From assembly GCA_048213135.1 (NCBI GenBank), contig PS015145.1, positions 31,791 through 88,456 of the forward strand: a stretch of 56,666 nt of DNA, given 5' to 3'. Below the pieces are notes generated by a model. It was not told the DNA's origin. It worked only from the letters and a program-made list of their open reading frames with translations, and ran no database searches. Within the stretch, counting starts at the first letter, position 1. Each line of letters starts with the position of its first letter. A program made the position numbers and the translations under genes. Below are positions 13,372 to 24,811 of this stretch, piece after piece. The DNA comes from Reclinomonas americana ATCC 50394 (taxonomy: Eukaryota; Jakobida; Jakobea; Jakobida).

Positions 13372-16300
13372 TCACGTGCCTGTGTGGAAACCGAGCACAA
13401 GTTGGAGCAGGCAGAACGCTGGCACTGCCGACGATTCCGCCCCGCCAGCAGAGCTTCTACTGGTGATGATTTCGCAACATGGCACCAAGGCAACCGCGCC
13501 ATCCAAGACGGATTCCAACTCTGCGCAGTCGGCACGGACAGTGAGGGAGAGTGAGACAATGCCGCGGGGGAAAAGACAGCACGCACCACTGACAAGCTGC
13601 TGCGGCGACGGTGATTGCACAAAGCCGTGTACGACAGTGGGAATCCACGCTCGAGCCACCGAGATCTGCAACACCGCAGATGGTTGAGATAAACCGCAAG
13701 TTGGTGCCCGGGGATGACAACAACACCTACCTCGCACATCGCATCCTCCAATCCGCAAGCCACGGCACACTGTCTGACTGCTTGTGCGGCTGCTCGGCCG
13801 ACACTATCCAACGTGCACGAACCAGCGCCACTGGCATCAGCTGCGTTGCACACGAGTGAGTTCGTGAGTGGAAGGGCCACGATTGAGCCGTGCATGACGC
13901 ACCAAACATCAAGTGCGCAAACGCCACTCGCCGATCTTCCGCCTCCACCACAACGGCTCGCCATGACACCGATACGCCGTCAACTGTGATTCCAATCTCG
14001 ACTCAGTTCATGGTACACGTGAGGAACACTCGTTGAGGAATGAACCTGTCGCAGCATCATGCACAACCGAGTCGACGACAAAGCGCGACGCCAGCGGACA
14101 CACCTCCACTCGCGCACCGCGTGGCAGTGCATGGACACGAATTACATCACGCACACACTGCACGGACAAGAAAACGAATTGTGAGACACTATAATCATCT
14201 GCGTGTATGGATGTCACGAAACTGCATCGTCGTTGGTGGAACCCCACAAGTCGGCATGATCGTCGTCGCCAACCACACACACCACAGCCGAGTGAACACC
14301 GGAATCCACATGCACGCCAAACACCTGCAGCACCGACTCCACGTGTTGCCAACACAGAGACGCTCCACTGCTCGACGCCAATGTCATGGAGCCCGGATCC
14401 AGTGCGATCTGGCCGGCCGGGAAAAGAATGCCATTGCACTGCAATCAGAGTTATCAGAGCAGCGCTCCGAGATCCTCCACACCGTGTCCATTACCACACC
14501 ACGCAACATCCACACACTGACTGTACGGTCCGATGCACGCCGGCGCCCACGCGGAGATACTTTGCACGTGCAGTGCGCGTCGCGCCACTTGACGGCTGTC
14601 CACCACCACCAACTCCATGTGCAACGTGTCGTCGCCATCCGCACCTTGTATGCACACACTGGGGGGAGGAGGATCAATGAGGGAGGTCAGCGCATCAGTC
14701 AGTGCGGGTCGGGGGCACATACCGTGACGGAGGATTGTGCAAGCCCACGTGTCGACGGTACTCGGCGTTGACGGCGCCAAAGGATTGCATGTCGGCCAGC
14801 ACCAGCATGCAATGCACCGCATCGGTCATTCCGAGACCATGCTGCTCGAGAGTCTCTGCAGATGCGCATGCCCGAGTGAGAGGCAGTCGCACATCGAAGC
14901 AGCATGAGCGTGAAACATCAGCACCTCGAATTGCGCGAAACGCCTGTGCAACCGCCCCGGAAGCACCATCGTGACCGTGTCGCACCGACACAACCACATG
15001 GCACACTGGTCCTCGTTGACGCACTCGGATACATACGCCTGATTGCAGAGATTCATCGCCCGCATCGCTCGCTGGCGGGCTTGCCGAGCAGTTCTCGACC
15101 TCCACCACCTCCTCCACCTCCACGACATCATCGACCTCAGTCACCGTGCCATCCACGTGGCCAGCCTGTGCGCCCTCCTCTTTTTCTTCGGTGTGGTAGC
15201 GCACAATCCGCATGTAGCTGACGGGTGCCCACTCGTCCGTGCAGTGCACCTTCACCTCGGCCTCATCACTGCACGTACGATCATCAGCAGCGCTCACAAC
15301 AGAGCACAGCGCTCACTCCTGCGCAACATGACAATCCGCCGACGAAAGAGTGGCGAATCGAGCGTCAGAGTCTCATATTCGCCGCCTTCGCCACACACAT
15401 GCAAGCCGATTTGTCGGTTCTGTTCTCCACTGCTCTGGTGAGTTCATGCTCTCTCCCTCTTCCTCCACCACTTGCCCATGCATACATACCAGTTCATGAA
15501 ACTGCGGCTGCAGCTCCGCAATCGTCTTGCCGAGATGACGATCCGGATGCAATCCGGCCGCCGCCGTCTTCACCAACACCGCCGTCAGCGGCGCATCGAT
15601 CATGCCCTGCAGCAGAGCCGTCTGATCGCGACGCCACAGGTACGCCAGCGACACCAGCCCCAATCGTGCGCATCTGTGAGGCTCACGAGTGAACACCTGC
15701 AACAGAAGAGAGAGGGGAAGAGAGATGAGAATCACAAACGCAACACATTCTCCACGCGCAGTCGCTGATAGTCGGAGAGGATGGCACCAGAGGACACTGC
15801 CTCGACCTCAGGCATGCGTCGCTGCAACAGAGACTTCATGTCATCAAAGCAAGCACGGATGTGTCTCGGAAAAAAACCTCCCCCAGCTCCACCTTGACAA
15901 AGCGCAGCAGTCTCATGAGATCCTCGGTCTCGTCGCCGGCCGTCGGTGTGGACGAGTACGGCAGCGAGGTGTCGCGTGCATCACCGCGAATGGTCCCGCA
16001 AAAGAGCGGCAATCCAGTGCACTCGGCAAAGGCGCGGACCACGTCCACGGCCACTGTTTGGTACATCCAGCTGTCGAGCTCCTCTGAGGGTGAACAGGGA
16101 GAAGGACGAGAGGAGAAGGTGGGAGGGAGGAGGGGGGAGGGGGAGGGAGGGGGGAGAGAGGAGAAGGAGTAAGGAGAGGAGGGAAGGAGAAGGACGAGAG
16201 GAGAAGGGGGGAGCGAGGAGGAGGGGGGAGGGAGGGAGAAGGGAGAGAAGGTGAGTGAGTGTGGAGTACAGGCAGACAGGCATAATGTGAGAGAGAGAGA

Positions 16301-16376
16301 GAGAAAAGCAAAGGAGGGAGAGAAAGAGGACTTTGTGTGACTGTGTGTGACTGTGTGTGAGACTGTGTGTGCCTCC

Positions 16377-16409
<33 letters not shown>

Positions 16410-16746
16410 TGTGCGTGTGTGTGTGTGTGTGTATCTGTGTCACCTTACTCTTTCACACACACACAGCGTTGCAAATCTCATCCTGTTCTCCTCTCCTCCT
16501 CCTCCTCCTCCCCTTCAGCCTTCCTTCCCTCTCCGTGCTCTCTCTCTCTCTCTCTCTCTCTCTCTCNNNNNNNNNNNNNNNNNNNNNNNNNNNNNNNNNN
16601 NNNNNNNNNNNNNNNNNNNNNNNNNNNNNNNNNNNNNNNNNNNNNNNNNNNNNNNNNNNNNNNNNNNNNNNNNNNNNNNNNNNNNNNNNNNNNNNNNNNN
16701 NNNNNNNNNNNNNNNNNNNNNNNNNNNNNNNAGCAATCACTTTCAT
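13372..16746 (-). CDS. DPH6: Diphthine-ammonia ligase with RidA-like C-terminal domains
   Basis: ATP-dependent amidase that makes diphthamide on elongation factor 2 in the last step of that pathway. Start ATG is at 16746 (MKVIA). The SGGKDS pyrophosphatase loop expected next falls in the 16567-16731 gap. The catalytic domain follows: ELDSWMYQTVAVDVV, LPLFCGTIRGDARDTS, GAILSDYQRLRVENV, VSLAYLWRRDQ, GLHPDRHLGKTIAELQPQF and LHVCGEGGEYETLTLDSPLF. After TDEWAPVSYMRI come two RidA/YjgF-like domains (MTDAVHCMLVLADMQSFGAV; then LHVQSISAWAPACIGPYSQ and ILFPAGQIALDPGSMTL), then VHALPRGARVEV and a third poorly conserved region ending at the stop 13372-13374. This long form resembles fungal and plant DPH6; the human protein is short. 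A long pyrimidine-rich intron (on the gene's strand) separates exon 1 from exon 2. Confidence 0.92.
16090..16566. repeat. Low-complexity purine/pyrimidine tract with (GT)n and (CT)n in DPH6 intron 1
   Basis: GA/GGA-rich on the plus strand (16090-16330), then TGTGTGAC repeats, a (GT)n run around 16390-16435 and a (CT)n run up to the N-gap at 16567. It lies wholly within the first intron of the minus-strand DPH6 gene, where it reads as a long pyrimidine tract. Open frames here are compositional artefacts. Confidence 0.85.
16567..16731. other. Assembly gap (165 N) hiding the DPH6 SGGKDS motif
   Basis: The gap starts inside a (CT)n run and ends within codon range of MKVIA, so it must contain the rest of DPH6 exon 1, including the ATP-pyrophosphatase loop. 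Confidence 0.9.
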
Positions 16747-16837
16747 CGCAAAATCACACAGAGACAATCAAAGACAAATGACATCACCAAAAACACCCTT
16801 TCCTTACGTTTTCGTGTTGAGTGTTGAGAGAGTAAGG
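16747..16837. promoter_or_regulatory. Bidirectional intergenic region between DPH6 and DNAAF11 starts
   Basis: Only 91 bases separate the DPH6 ATG (16746, minus) from the DNAAF11 ATG (16838, plus). Both promoters and 5' UTRs must fit here or overlap the genes, so a shared bidirectional promoter is likely. No clear TATA box is seen. Confidence 0.55.
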
Positions 16838-19664
16838 ATGGTGCGTATTACAGAGGAGATGCTGCGCAAGCGGTCGGAGCACAATGAGGTGAGTTGTGTG
16901 TGTGGAAAGAGGGCGGGAAAAGGAAAGAGGCGGGTGATCGTTGTTGACTGACAACTCTCTCTCACAGGGTCAACTGAGTACTCTGGAGGAGGTGCGTCTT
17001 GTGTGTGAGTGTAAGGAGACTGTGCAGATGCTCACACGCAGCTTACACAGATCACGTTGCATCAGTTCGACATTGGTTGGTGATGATGTTCTCTCTCCTC
17101 CTCTCCTCTTCTCTCCTCTCGTTCTCCCCTTCTCTGTTCTCTCCTGTCTCTCTCTCTTCTCCTTCTCTCTCTCCTCTCTCTCTCTTCTCTCCTTCTCTCC
17201 TCTCTCCTGTCTCTCTCTTCTCCTTATCTCTCACCCCCACCTCTCCACATCACAGAGCGCATTGAGCTGCTGGGCGACTACTGCCGCAAGCTGCGCATTG
17301 TGTATCTGCAGAACAATCTCATTCCCAAGATCGAGAACCTGCACCACCTGAAAGAGCTGCGATACCTCAACTTGGCCATCAACAACGTGTCGCGCATCGA
17401 AGGCCTCGAGCAGAACGAGGCACTGGAGAAGTTGGATCTTACGGTGAACTTTGTCGACGATCTGCTCAGCATTGAGTCGCTGCGCGGCAACTACAATCTG
17501 CGCGAGATCTACTTGACGGGCAATCCGTGCACGCAGTACGAGGGCTACCGGGAGTTTGTGATCAATGCGCTGCCGCAGCTGACGGTATGGTCTTTGTGTG
17601 CTTGTTTGTGTCTGCGCGGCTCGGGTGTTCACCTCGGCGTGCAGTGGCTCGATGGGCAGGAGATTACGCGAGGTGAGCGGCTGCTGGCCGCGCAGAGGCG
17701 CGAGGAGGTGCGGGCACGGATCGTGGAGCAGCAGGCGGTGGCGATTGCGGAGAATCAGGAGAAGGAGAGGCAGGCGGCGGAGAAGATCCGCAAGCAGCGC
17801 GAGGACGATGAGGCGCGCATCCAGCGACAACTCGAGCAGCAGAGGGCGGCCGCTGGCGAGGGTGAAGGTGTGTGTGTGTGCACGCGGGAGAAAGAGTGGA
17901 GGGAGTGTCGAGAGATTCATGTGGTGATGTGCACAGGATCGTCAAGTGGGGCGGCGCCTGCGGAACCAGTGGAAACCGATCCGTGGACACTGGCCGTCGA
18001 CGCCAGCAAGGAACACACGTACGGTCACTCACGAACGGAGCGTGTGGCCATCTACAGCGAGATTGAGGAACTGCGACAAAAGGCCGGTGCGTCGCGCACT
18101 GTGGATCCGAACGGACTGACGGAGACTGAGCGAGTTGCGTGGTGGCGCCTTCCTTTTCTTCTTGTTGTTGTGTGCTGACCCAGTGCATGCACAGGCGGGC
18201 AAGGCACCAAAACGCNNNNNNNNNNNNNNNNNNNNNNNNNNNNNNNNNNNNNNNNNNNNNNNNNNNNNNNNNNNNNNNNNNNNNNNNNNNNNNNNNNNNN
18301 NNNNNNNNNNNNNNNNNNNNNNNNNNNNNNNNNNNNNNNNNNNNNNNNNNNNNNNGTGCGCTCCGCTGCCGAGAGCCGCGGTGGCGCCGGTCGCACCTTG
18401 GGCATGGTCAGCACGAGCTCGCCAGTGACGGCGGAGCGCTGCGCCTTTGAGCGTCCCACATGCACCTCCTCGGGGAGCACCAGTTGCAGCAGCTGCGCAC
18501 AACAGTGAGGAGAGGAAAGAAAAAGAACAAGCGTGTGCGCCACACCTTGCCCTTGATGTCGAGGCGAATAAATGTCGGATGCAAGTCGACGTCGATGAAC
18601 GACGAGTCGAGGAACTTGCCCGGCCACACATGCAGCACCACATTCAGGCGATTCTCCTCCTCAAAGCTCCACTTCCACTGGCCCTCGTTTTTCATCATCA
18701 CTCGTCCATACAGTGCAATCTCCTCGTCCACGGTGCGCCGTACNNNNNNNNNNNNNNNNNNNNNNNNNNNNNNNNNNNNNNNNNNNNNNNNNNNNNNNNN
18801 NNNNNNNNNNNNNNNNNNNNNNNNNNNNNNNNNNNNNNNNNNNNNNNNNNNNNNNNNNNNNNNNNNNNNNNNNNNNNNNNNNNNNNNNNNNNNNNNNNNN
18901 NNNNNNNNNNNNNNNNNNNNNNNNNNNNNNNNNNNNNNNNNNNNNNNNNNNNNNNNNNNNNNNNNNNNNNNNNNNNNNNNNNNNNNNNNNNNNNNNNNNN
19001 NNNNNNNNNNNNNNNNNNNNNNNNNNNNNNNNNNNNNNNNNNNNNNNNNNNNNNNNNNNNNNNNNNNNNNNNNNNNNNNNNNNNNNNNNNNNNNNNNNNN
19101 NNNNNNNNNNNNNNNNNNNNNNNNNNNNNNNNNNNNNNNNNNNNNNNNNNNNNNNNNNNNNNNNNNNNNNNNNNNNNNNNNNNNNNNNNNNNNNNNNNNN
19201 NNNNNNNNNNNNNNNNNNNNNNNNNNNNNNNNNNNNNNNNNNNNNNNNNNNNNNNNNNNNNNNNNNNNNNNNNNNNNNNNNNNNNNNNNNNNNNNNNNNN
19301 NNNNNNNNNNNNNNNNNNNNNNNNNNNNNNNNNNNNNNNNNNNNNNNNNNNNNNNNNNNNNNNNNNNNNNNNNNNNNNNNNNNNNNNNNNNNNNNNNNNG
19401 CGCCAGTGGCAGAAGCAAATGGAGGCCGACATGGAGGAGACGGGTGACGGCCCGTATCTCTCTGACGAGGAGGGTGCCGATGATGACGATGATGTGGATG
19501 CAGAGAAGAGATCAACTGGGGAATCCGCAGCCGCCGCCGCCTCTGCACCTCCACCGCCCAAGCCACGAGAGAGTGTGGACTATCGCACAATCGTACGCGG
19601 TGGCAGCGGATCAGTGGCGGCGTCAACACCCGCGATGCAAGAGCGCGAGACTCGACGACTATAA
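16838..19664 (+). CDS. DNAAF11: Dynein axonemal assembly factor 11 (LRRC6/tilB homologue), interrupted by gaps
   Basis: Cytoplasmic factor for preassembly of axonemal dynein arms, found in organisms with motile cilia. Start MVRITEEMLRKRSEHNE is nearly the family signature. Short exons add LSTLEE and TLHQFDIERIELL. An LRR block follows at about 17260-17585 (IVYLQNNLIPKIENL, LRYLNLAINNVSRIEGL, LEKLDLTVNFVDDLLSI, EIYLTGNPCTQYEGYREF), then WLDGQEI, a charged coiled coil and a linker. The CS-like domain (FLDSSFIDVDLHPTFIRLDI, LLQLVLPEEVHVGRSKAQRS, GELVLTMPK) is present but lies backwards in the contig 18356-18743. The last exon (19400-19664, ending TAA) is acidic and is assigned here only by position and the DYRTIVRGG tail. 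It converges with the coiled-coil gene. Confidence 0.92.
18216..18355. other. Assembly gap (140 N) in DNAAF11
   Basis: Run of N after the exon ending AGKAPKR, directly before the reversed contig carrying the CS-like domain. Confidence 0.95.
18356..18743 (-). other. Mis-oriented contig carrying the DNAAF11 CS-like domain
   Basis: This 388-base block between N-gaps reads on the minus strand as two exons joined by a normal GT..CAG intron. They encode LYGRVMMKNEGQWKWSFEE, the FIDVDLHPTFIRLDIKGK block, then LLQLVLPEEVHVGR and GELVLTMPKVRPAPP. This is the C-terminal domain that the plus-strand DNAAF11 lacks. It is a scaffolding reversal, the second in this window. Confidence 0.9.
18744..19399. other. 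Assembly gap (656 N) in DNAAF11
   Basis: Run of N between the reversed contig and the acidic final exon. Confidence 0.95.
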
Positions 19665-19782
19665 TAATGTGGATGGCGATGATGGAGTGAATGGTACCAG
19701 TCGCTCTTCACTTCCTTTTTCGGTGTGGATATACTGTGTGCTTCCTTGTCTCTTCTCTTGCTTGTGGTGACGGGTGGGGTCT

Positions 19783-22700
19783 TCAACTGTCGTCAAAGTT
19801 GAAGGCGCCCTCCTCGAACAACTCATCCAGGTCGTCGTCCACCACTCGCTTGCCGGCCAGCTTGTTGGAACGAGGAGTGCGCTGCGAGGCCTGCGTTGAC
19901 ATGAGGAATTGAGTGGGCAAACGACAGTGCAGGTGGTGGACTGTGCAGGGAAGCGAACCGAAATGTCGCTGCTGGTGGTGTTCTTGGCGGAACCGGCGCG
20001 GAACTTGTTGCCGGCGGCCACTCGTGCGACCGGCATCTGCGCCACGGTGGTGACACGAGTGCGCTTCTCCTCGACGCGCTTGTGGACCACGGCATTGCCG
20101 CGATCGGCGGATGTCGTGGTCTTGGTGGTGGTTGTCGTGGTCTTGGTGTGCTGCACATCGTCGGAGCTGAACACGGAGAACTCGGACGATCCAGACGAGG
20201 GCTATCGCACATGCAGGGAGAAGGAGCAGGTGAGCCACGTGTGCGCACAAGCGAGGTGCGCAGTTGCGCGAACCGTGTGGGAGCCCTGGGTGGACGACTT
20301 GTACGGCTGTGACTGCTTCGCCCGCAGCTCCGCCACCTGGGCGTCCTATGCCTCACACGCGTGTTGGATAAAGGCGATGCAGGGGACGACAGCGACTGGA
20401 GAACCCGCACTCTCACCAGCAGCTCCGCTTCGCGGGCATACTTGGAGACCAGCTGTGCAACGGTGTCGTTGTAACGCTGCTCAAGCTCCTTGAGCATGGC
20501 CTCCTTCTCCATGGCAGCCTCCAAAGCCTGCTGCTTGCTCTCCAGGTCGCTGGCGTGCTTGCGAGAGGCCTGCTCGAGTTCCTGCAACACGACGTGTGCG
20601 ATTGAGAAACGGTGGAGTTAGCAGCATAGAAGGCGAGCAACAGACCTTGGCGTTGCGTTCGGCGGCCAGGCGCAGCTCGTCGCTCATCAGTTGCTTGATG
20701 TGCCCGTTCTCCTTCTCGATGCGTTCAATCTCGCACATCACGGCCTCCAGCTGACAGTGAGTGTCAGCCGATGTCTCGTCGCCCAGGCTGCGCATCGAGG
20801 CGGCTCGCATCTCGAGATCGGCCACACGTCTCGTGGCCATCTCCACTGCCGCAGTAGCACGTACGAGGTCGTCGCGCAGGGTGCGAGCGTCGGCAGTGCC
20901 CTGCGAGGCATACAGAGATCAGAAGGGGGAAAAAAGCATATGTATCCATCCCCCGTGGAGACTAACCTTGGCGACATCCATGTCAAACGACTCCCGCTGT
21001 GCCTTGGCTCGATGCAGAGCATCGCGGTGTGACTGCAAGTCGTTGACGGACTCGCTCAACGAGCTGTGCCGACAGCTCATAAGTCCACCAAAACAGCCGA
21101 GCGGGGTGAGCCATACAACACAGCACGCACCCCTCGTGTACGTCACACTCGGCCTGATGTCGCGCCATCATGGCGTCCTCGTCGGCCATCAGCTGTTGGC
21201 CGATCTCGCGGTTCTCGTGCAGCTGGACGCGCACCTGCGCCGCCAGAGTGGCCTCCATTTCGTCCACCTGAGCACGCAGCTGCTGTGCGGCATCGGCCGA
21301 CTGCGCGGCATTGCCGCGTGCCTGCTCCACCTCGCCGCGAATGGCCTCGTCCTCCACCTGCAGCGTCGCTCTCACACCTGCAGAACGATGAATGAGAAAG
21401 ATGTGCAATACAGCCACCCGTGCAGCACCACGAAACTCTCCGCGGCCTCCAGCAGCTGCCGCTCCTGCTCTTGCACCGTGGCCCATTGCTGACTGGCTTC
21501 TCGCACGGCTTGATCGCGTTCGAGGCACTCGGCCTGCAGCGCACGCACCAACGCGCGATGCTTGTCGGTGGACTCGATGAGACTCGCCTCGGCGACGGTC
21601 GCCTCTTGCTCCACACGCTGCATGTGCTCGTACATCCCCACAAGCAGTGCGCTCTCACACTCCAGTTGGCTCTGCATGCCGGCAATGTGCTCCTGTGCCG
21701 AGTGCTCTCGCTGACGCAGCGACAGCACATGGCTTTCACTCGCCGCCAGCGACAGTCGACAAGCCTGCGACGGAGCGACGTGGAAAGTGACGTGTGTGTG
21801 TGTGGGTGGATGAACATTCAATGGCAACGTACAGACCTCCACAGTTTCCGCGGTCTGCTGCACTTGCGCAGTGAGTTCGGCGGTGGAGCTCTCGAGCGTG
21901 TCGCTGTCGGCAGTGAGCCGCTTCAGTTCGCCCTCGGCTGCCTCGACCTCGCCTTGCATGGCATGCGACTCATCGCGCAAGCTGGCGAGCTGTGTCTGCA
22001 GCTGCTCAATGTCGTCGCGCTGTGCGGTCAGCGTCTCCGACAGTCCTTGCTGTCGGAGAGTCTCTGCGGGCACAGTGGTGAGTGACTGACCGGCAAGCAT
22101 GGAAAGACGTCGTCGCACCCTTTTGATTCTTCTCGCGACCCAAACGGATGCTCTCCTCGAGATCGGAGCGGCGCAGTTCAGTGGCATGATACTGCTCTTC
22201 GAGGTTCAGAAAGTGCTCGTTGACGAACGCGCTGTACTGTTCATCTGCGACGGGCAATCAGAAGCCACCAGCACGCTTGTGATGAGGAAGGGAAAAAACG
22301 GACGCAACGAAGCTGCATGCCCAGCAAGAAGTCTTCGACGACGACACGCAGCTCCTCCGCCGCCTCGTTCTGCACGGCAATCATGGCTTCGACTTCGGCC
22401 ATCGCGTTGCGCTCTGCGTGGGGCATGTGAAACAAAGAGAAGAGAAGAGGGGAAGAATGGAAGAAGGAAGAAAGTACGAGAGAGAGAGAGCCAACTCCAT
22501 GGTGAGGATACAAGCGACACACACGCGTACCTTCCTTCTCCACCACAGCAAGGAGGCACTGCTCGGTGCGGAGACGCTCCTCGACTGCCACCAACTGACG
22601 CGCCTCATCCGCCAGCTCCACGGCGACAGCCTCCTGCAAGCAATGTGAGACTCCCTCCTCTTGTGCCTCTGTGCGCGCACTTGCCTTTTTCTGCGCCAGC

Positions 22701-23012
22701 TCCGAGGCCTTGCGTTGCTGCACCTGCAAGTGACCTGCATGACAAAAACCAGTCAGAGACAATGACACAGAGAGAGAGAGAGAGAGAGAGGAACAAAAGG
22801 TAAACGAAACGCGCAGTGGCCCGCAGTGACTCGAAGCGAGATGATGGCTTGGTGCGCGCAGGTGCCAGTGATGCAGCAGCAGCAGAGAGCCCAGTTGAAG
22901 TGCGATTGGTGACATCGCGCAAAGGTTGTTGCACTTGACCTTTGCCAGTGGCCACACGCACTCCTCCTCCACTGCCACTGCCACTCATCGCCGACGCAGT
23001 GCCAGCAGACAT
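19783..23012 (-). CDS. Large coiled-coil protein, family not recognised
   Basis: Start ATG 23012 (MSAGTASAMSGSGSGGG), followed by a basic Ser/Ala-rich head (GQVQQPLRDVTNRTSTG, KPSSRFESLRA). About ten exons of almost continuous heptad-like coiled coil come next, for example LQTQLASLRDESHAMQGEVE, QLRAQVDEMEATLAAQVRVQ, CEIERIEKENGHIKQLMSDE and LEQASRKHASDLESKQQALE. The tail contains a Thr/Lys-rich segment (HTKTTTTTTKTTTSADRG) and ends NKLAGKRVVDDDLDELFEEG..FNFDDS with TGA at 19783-19785. Introns are short and pyrimidine-rich on the gene's strand. No catalytic domain is visible. A structural role in the centrosome, cilium, nuclear envelope or kinetochore would fit such a head-rod-tail layout, but I cannot name a family. 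The stop is 118 bases from the DNAAF11 stop, in convergent orientation. Confidence 0.7.
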
Positions 23013-23134
23013 TGTCACCCTGAAACGCGCGCGCTCTCTCTCGCTCACTTCAAGTGCGTGTGACAATACAAAAAGAATGCGCGATGCTCGCGCGCGACTG
23101 TCTACTCACATTCACTGTCCTCCGTAAGAGTCAC

Positions 23135-24734
23135 TCACTTATCTTCTGGTCGCACAACGACGGCCGGAGTCTGCTGCCGCGCTGGCGGGTGCGCGCGTGT
23201 CGACGGTGGCGAGATGATGTCCCACATGTTGGCCCATATGGAACCGCGGTCGTAGAAATTGCGAACTTCCACCTCGTTCCACACTCGTTCCAGTTCCTCT
23301 TCGGTGACGGTCTCGTCGTTGAGGTTGATTGCGGCCGCTGATTGTGAGCCGGCTCCACGTTGCTTGATGTGGCCGCTGGAAGAGGCGGGATTGGAAGGGG
23401 TGCAACCGGGCGGCTCCTTGGCACCGCGCTTCGGCTTGTCCTTTTTCTGTTGCTTGGCAGTCGACGTCTTCTTGTCGTCGACAATGCCACCGGCGAGACG
23501 CAGCTGCCTCCGGCGACGGTAGTAGTCGGCGGTGGAGTGGATGTCTTGCCACTTGAATGACTCGGCGGTGGTCATGTTGCGCGACATGAGGTACTTGGGC
23601 GAAAGGAGAAGTGAGCCGAGACAATGGTTGCATGCACGTCGCCACCACAACGAAGACGCACCAGGTGGTACACAGTGAACCACAACAGGAACCCAACAAA
23701 CACCGCGGAGAGGATGAAGAGGAACACCAGCGCCGAGTAGTAGCTCATCAGATACTGAGCGGGAAAGCATGAGCGAGAAGCGTGCGCAGGGGTGAGCACG
23801 AGCTGCACACCTGCAGAATGGTCCAGTGCGTGGGCCAGTACATCTCCTCGGTCTCATACACCACAAACTGGCGGTTGTACAGATCCTGCGAGGTGACAAT
23901 GTGCATCGCGGTGGCCAGCGCCGTGTACATGCCATACGACACCATGGCGAGGTTGACAAAGAGGAACGCCATAAAGTGGCGATAGTTGAGCTCGCCAATG
24001 TCGGTGTTGAGCCACACACAGTGGTGATCCATGCGCTGCGACACGCGTGTGAGCGGTGAAGAGACACACAACAAACAAAGGAAGAGTTGTCTGCCACACG
24101 CAACTGCAACACACTGATTGCACACGGAGCAGTGCTTGGAGCGCGCGGGTCGCTCAAACTTGCACGTGCCACACGTCTTCTCCACGTACAACAGCTGATC
24201 GAGCTCATATGCTGCCGCGTACTTGGCCACATTCCGCTTGGTGATCACTCCCGGGTCGGCAAACGAGGCCCACACAAACATGGCCAGTGACGCGCCAACA
24301 ACAACCGTACCACCATACCTTCACGAGAGAGAGACACACACACAGGATGAGCGTCTTGCTTGTCTGTGTGTGTGTGTGTGTGCGTGTGTGGCGACTCACT
24401 GATGCGCCTCTGAGAGGTACTCGTGTGGCAACTCGGCGGCGACCGTGTCCTCGAAAAAGTAGAGGCCCGTGAGCAGCAGCAGCACGTAGAGGATCTGCAC
24501 GAGTGGGTTGGGCGTGCGAGTCACGTAGTGCTGCAGGCGGTGCCAGAGAGTGCGCGGTGGGGCATTGTCGCCTGTGACTTGTGATCGTCGTGTGCAGTCG
24601 AGCTTTTGCAGGAGGGCTTCGCGGGTGCGGCCGACCCATGTGTTCTGCAGAGCGGGTGTGTTGCCGCAGCCGCAGACGAGCAGGAGGAAGCCGCCGGTGG
24701 CGGTGTAGAGGGTGAGGATGATGGCGGGCCACAT
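23135..24734 (-). CDS. DHHC-type palmitoyltransferase (ZDHHC4-like)
   Basis: Integral membrane protein S-acyltransferase that attaches palmitate to cysteines of target proteins. Start ATG 24734 gives an immediate membrane segment (MWPAIILTLYTATGGFLLLV). A second is NPLVQILYVLLLLTGLYFF and a third is VVVGASLAMFVWASFADPGV. The zinc-binding Cys-rich domain follows: CGTCKFERPARSKHCSVCNQC, an intron, then MDHHCVWLNTDIGELNYRHF with the catalytic DHHC. Further segments are LFVNLAMVSYGMYTALA and YYSALVFLFILSAVFVGFLL. The exon after that begins YLMSRNMTTAESFKWQ, carrying the conserved TTxE-like motif. The C-terminal tail is basic and Pro/Ser-rich and ends VVVRPEDK at 23135. The enzyme looks intact. 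It is transcribed away from the receptor gene at 24812. Confidence 0.9.
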
Positions 24735-24811
24735 GAAGAAGAGAAGGGATGGATAGTGAAAGTCCTGTCCGCCTGTTGTTGTTGGTGTTGCAAACTAAAC
24801 AGACGCGGGCT
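24735..24811. promoter_or_regulatory. Bidirectional intergenic region between DHHC and receptor copy 1
   Basis: Only 77 bases separate the divergent start codons at 24734 (minus) and 24812 (plus). The 640-base region before receptor copy 2 does not look similar immediately upstream of its ATG, so the duplicated copies probably have different promoters. Confidence 0.5.

Noticed and set aside
15913-16443. Minus-strand Ser/Pro/Leu/His-rich frame of 176 codons
   Set aside because: Pure low-complexity intron of DPH6; it only overlaps a real DPH6 exon in another frame.
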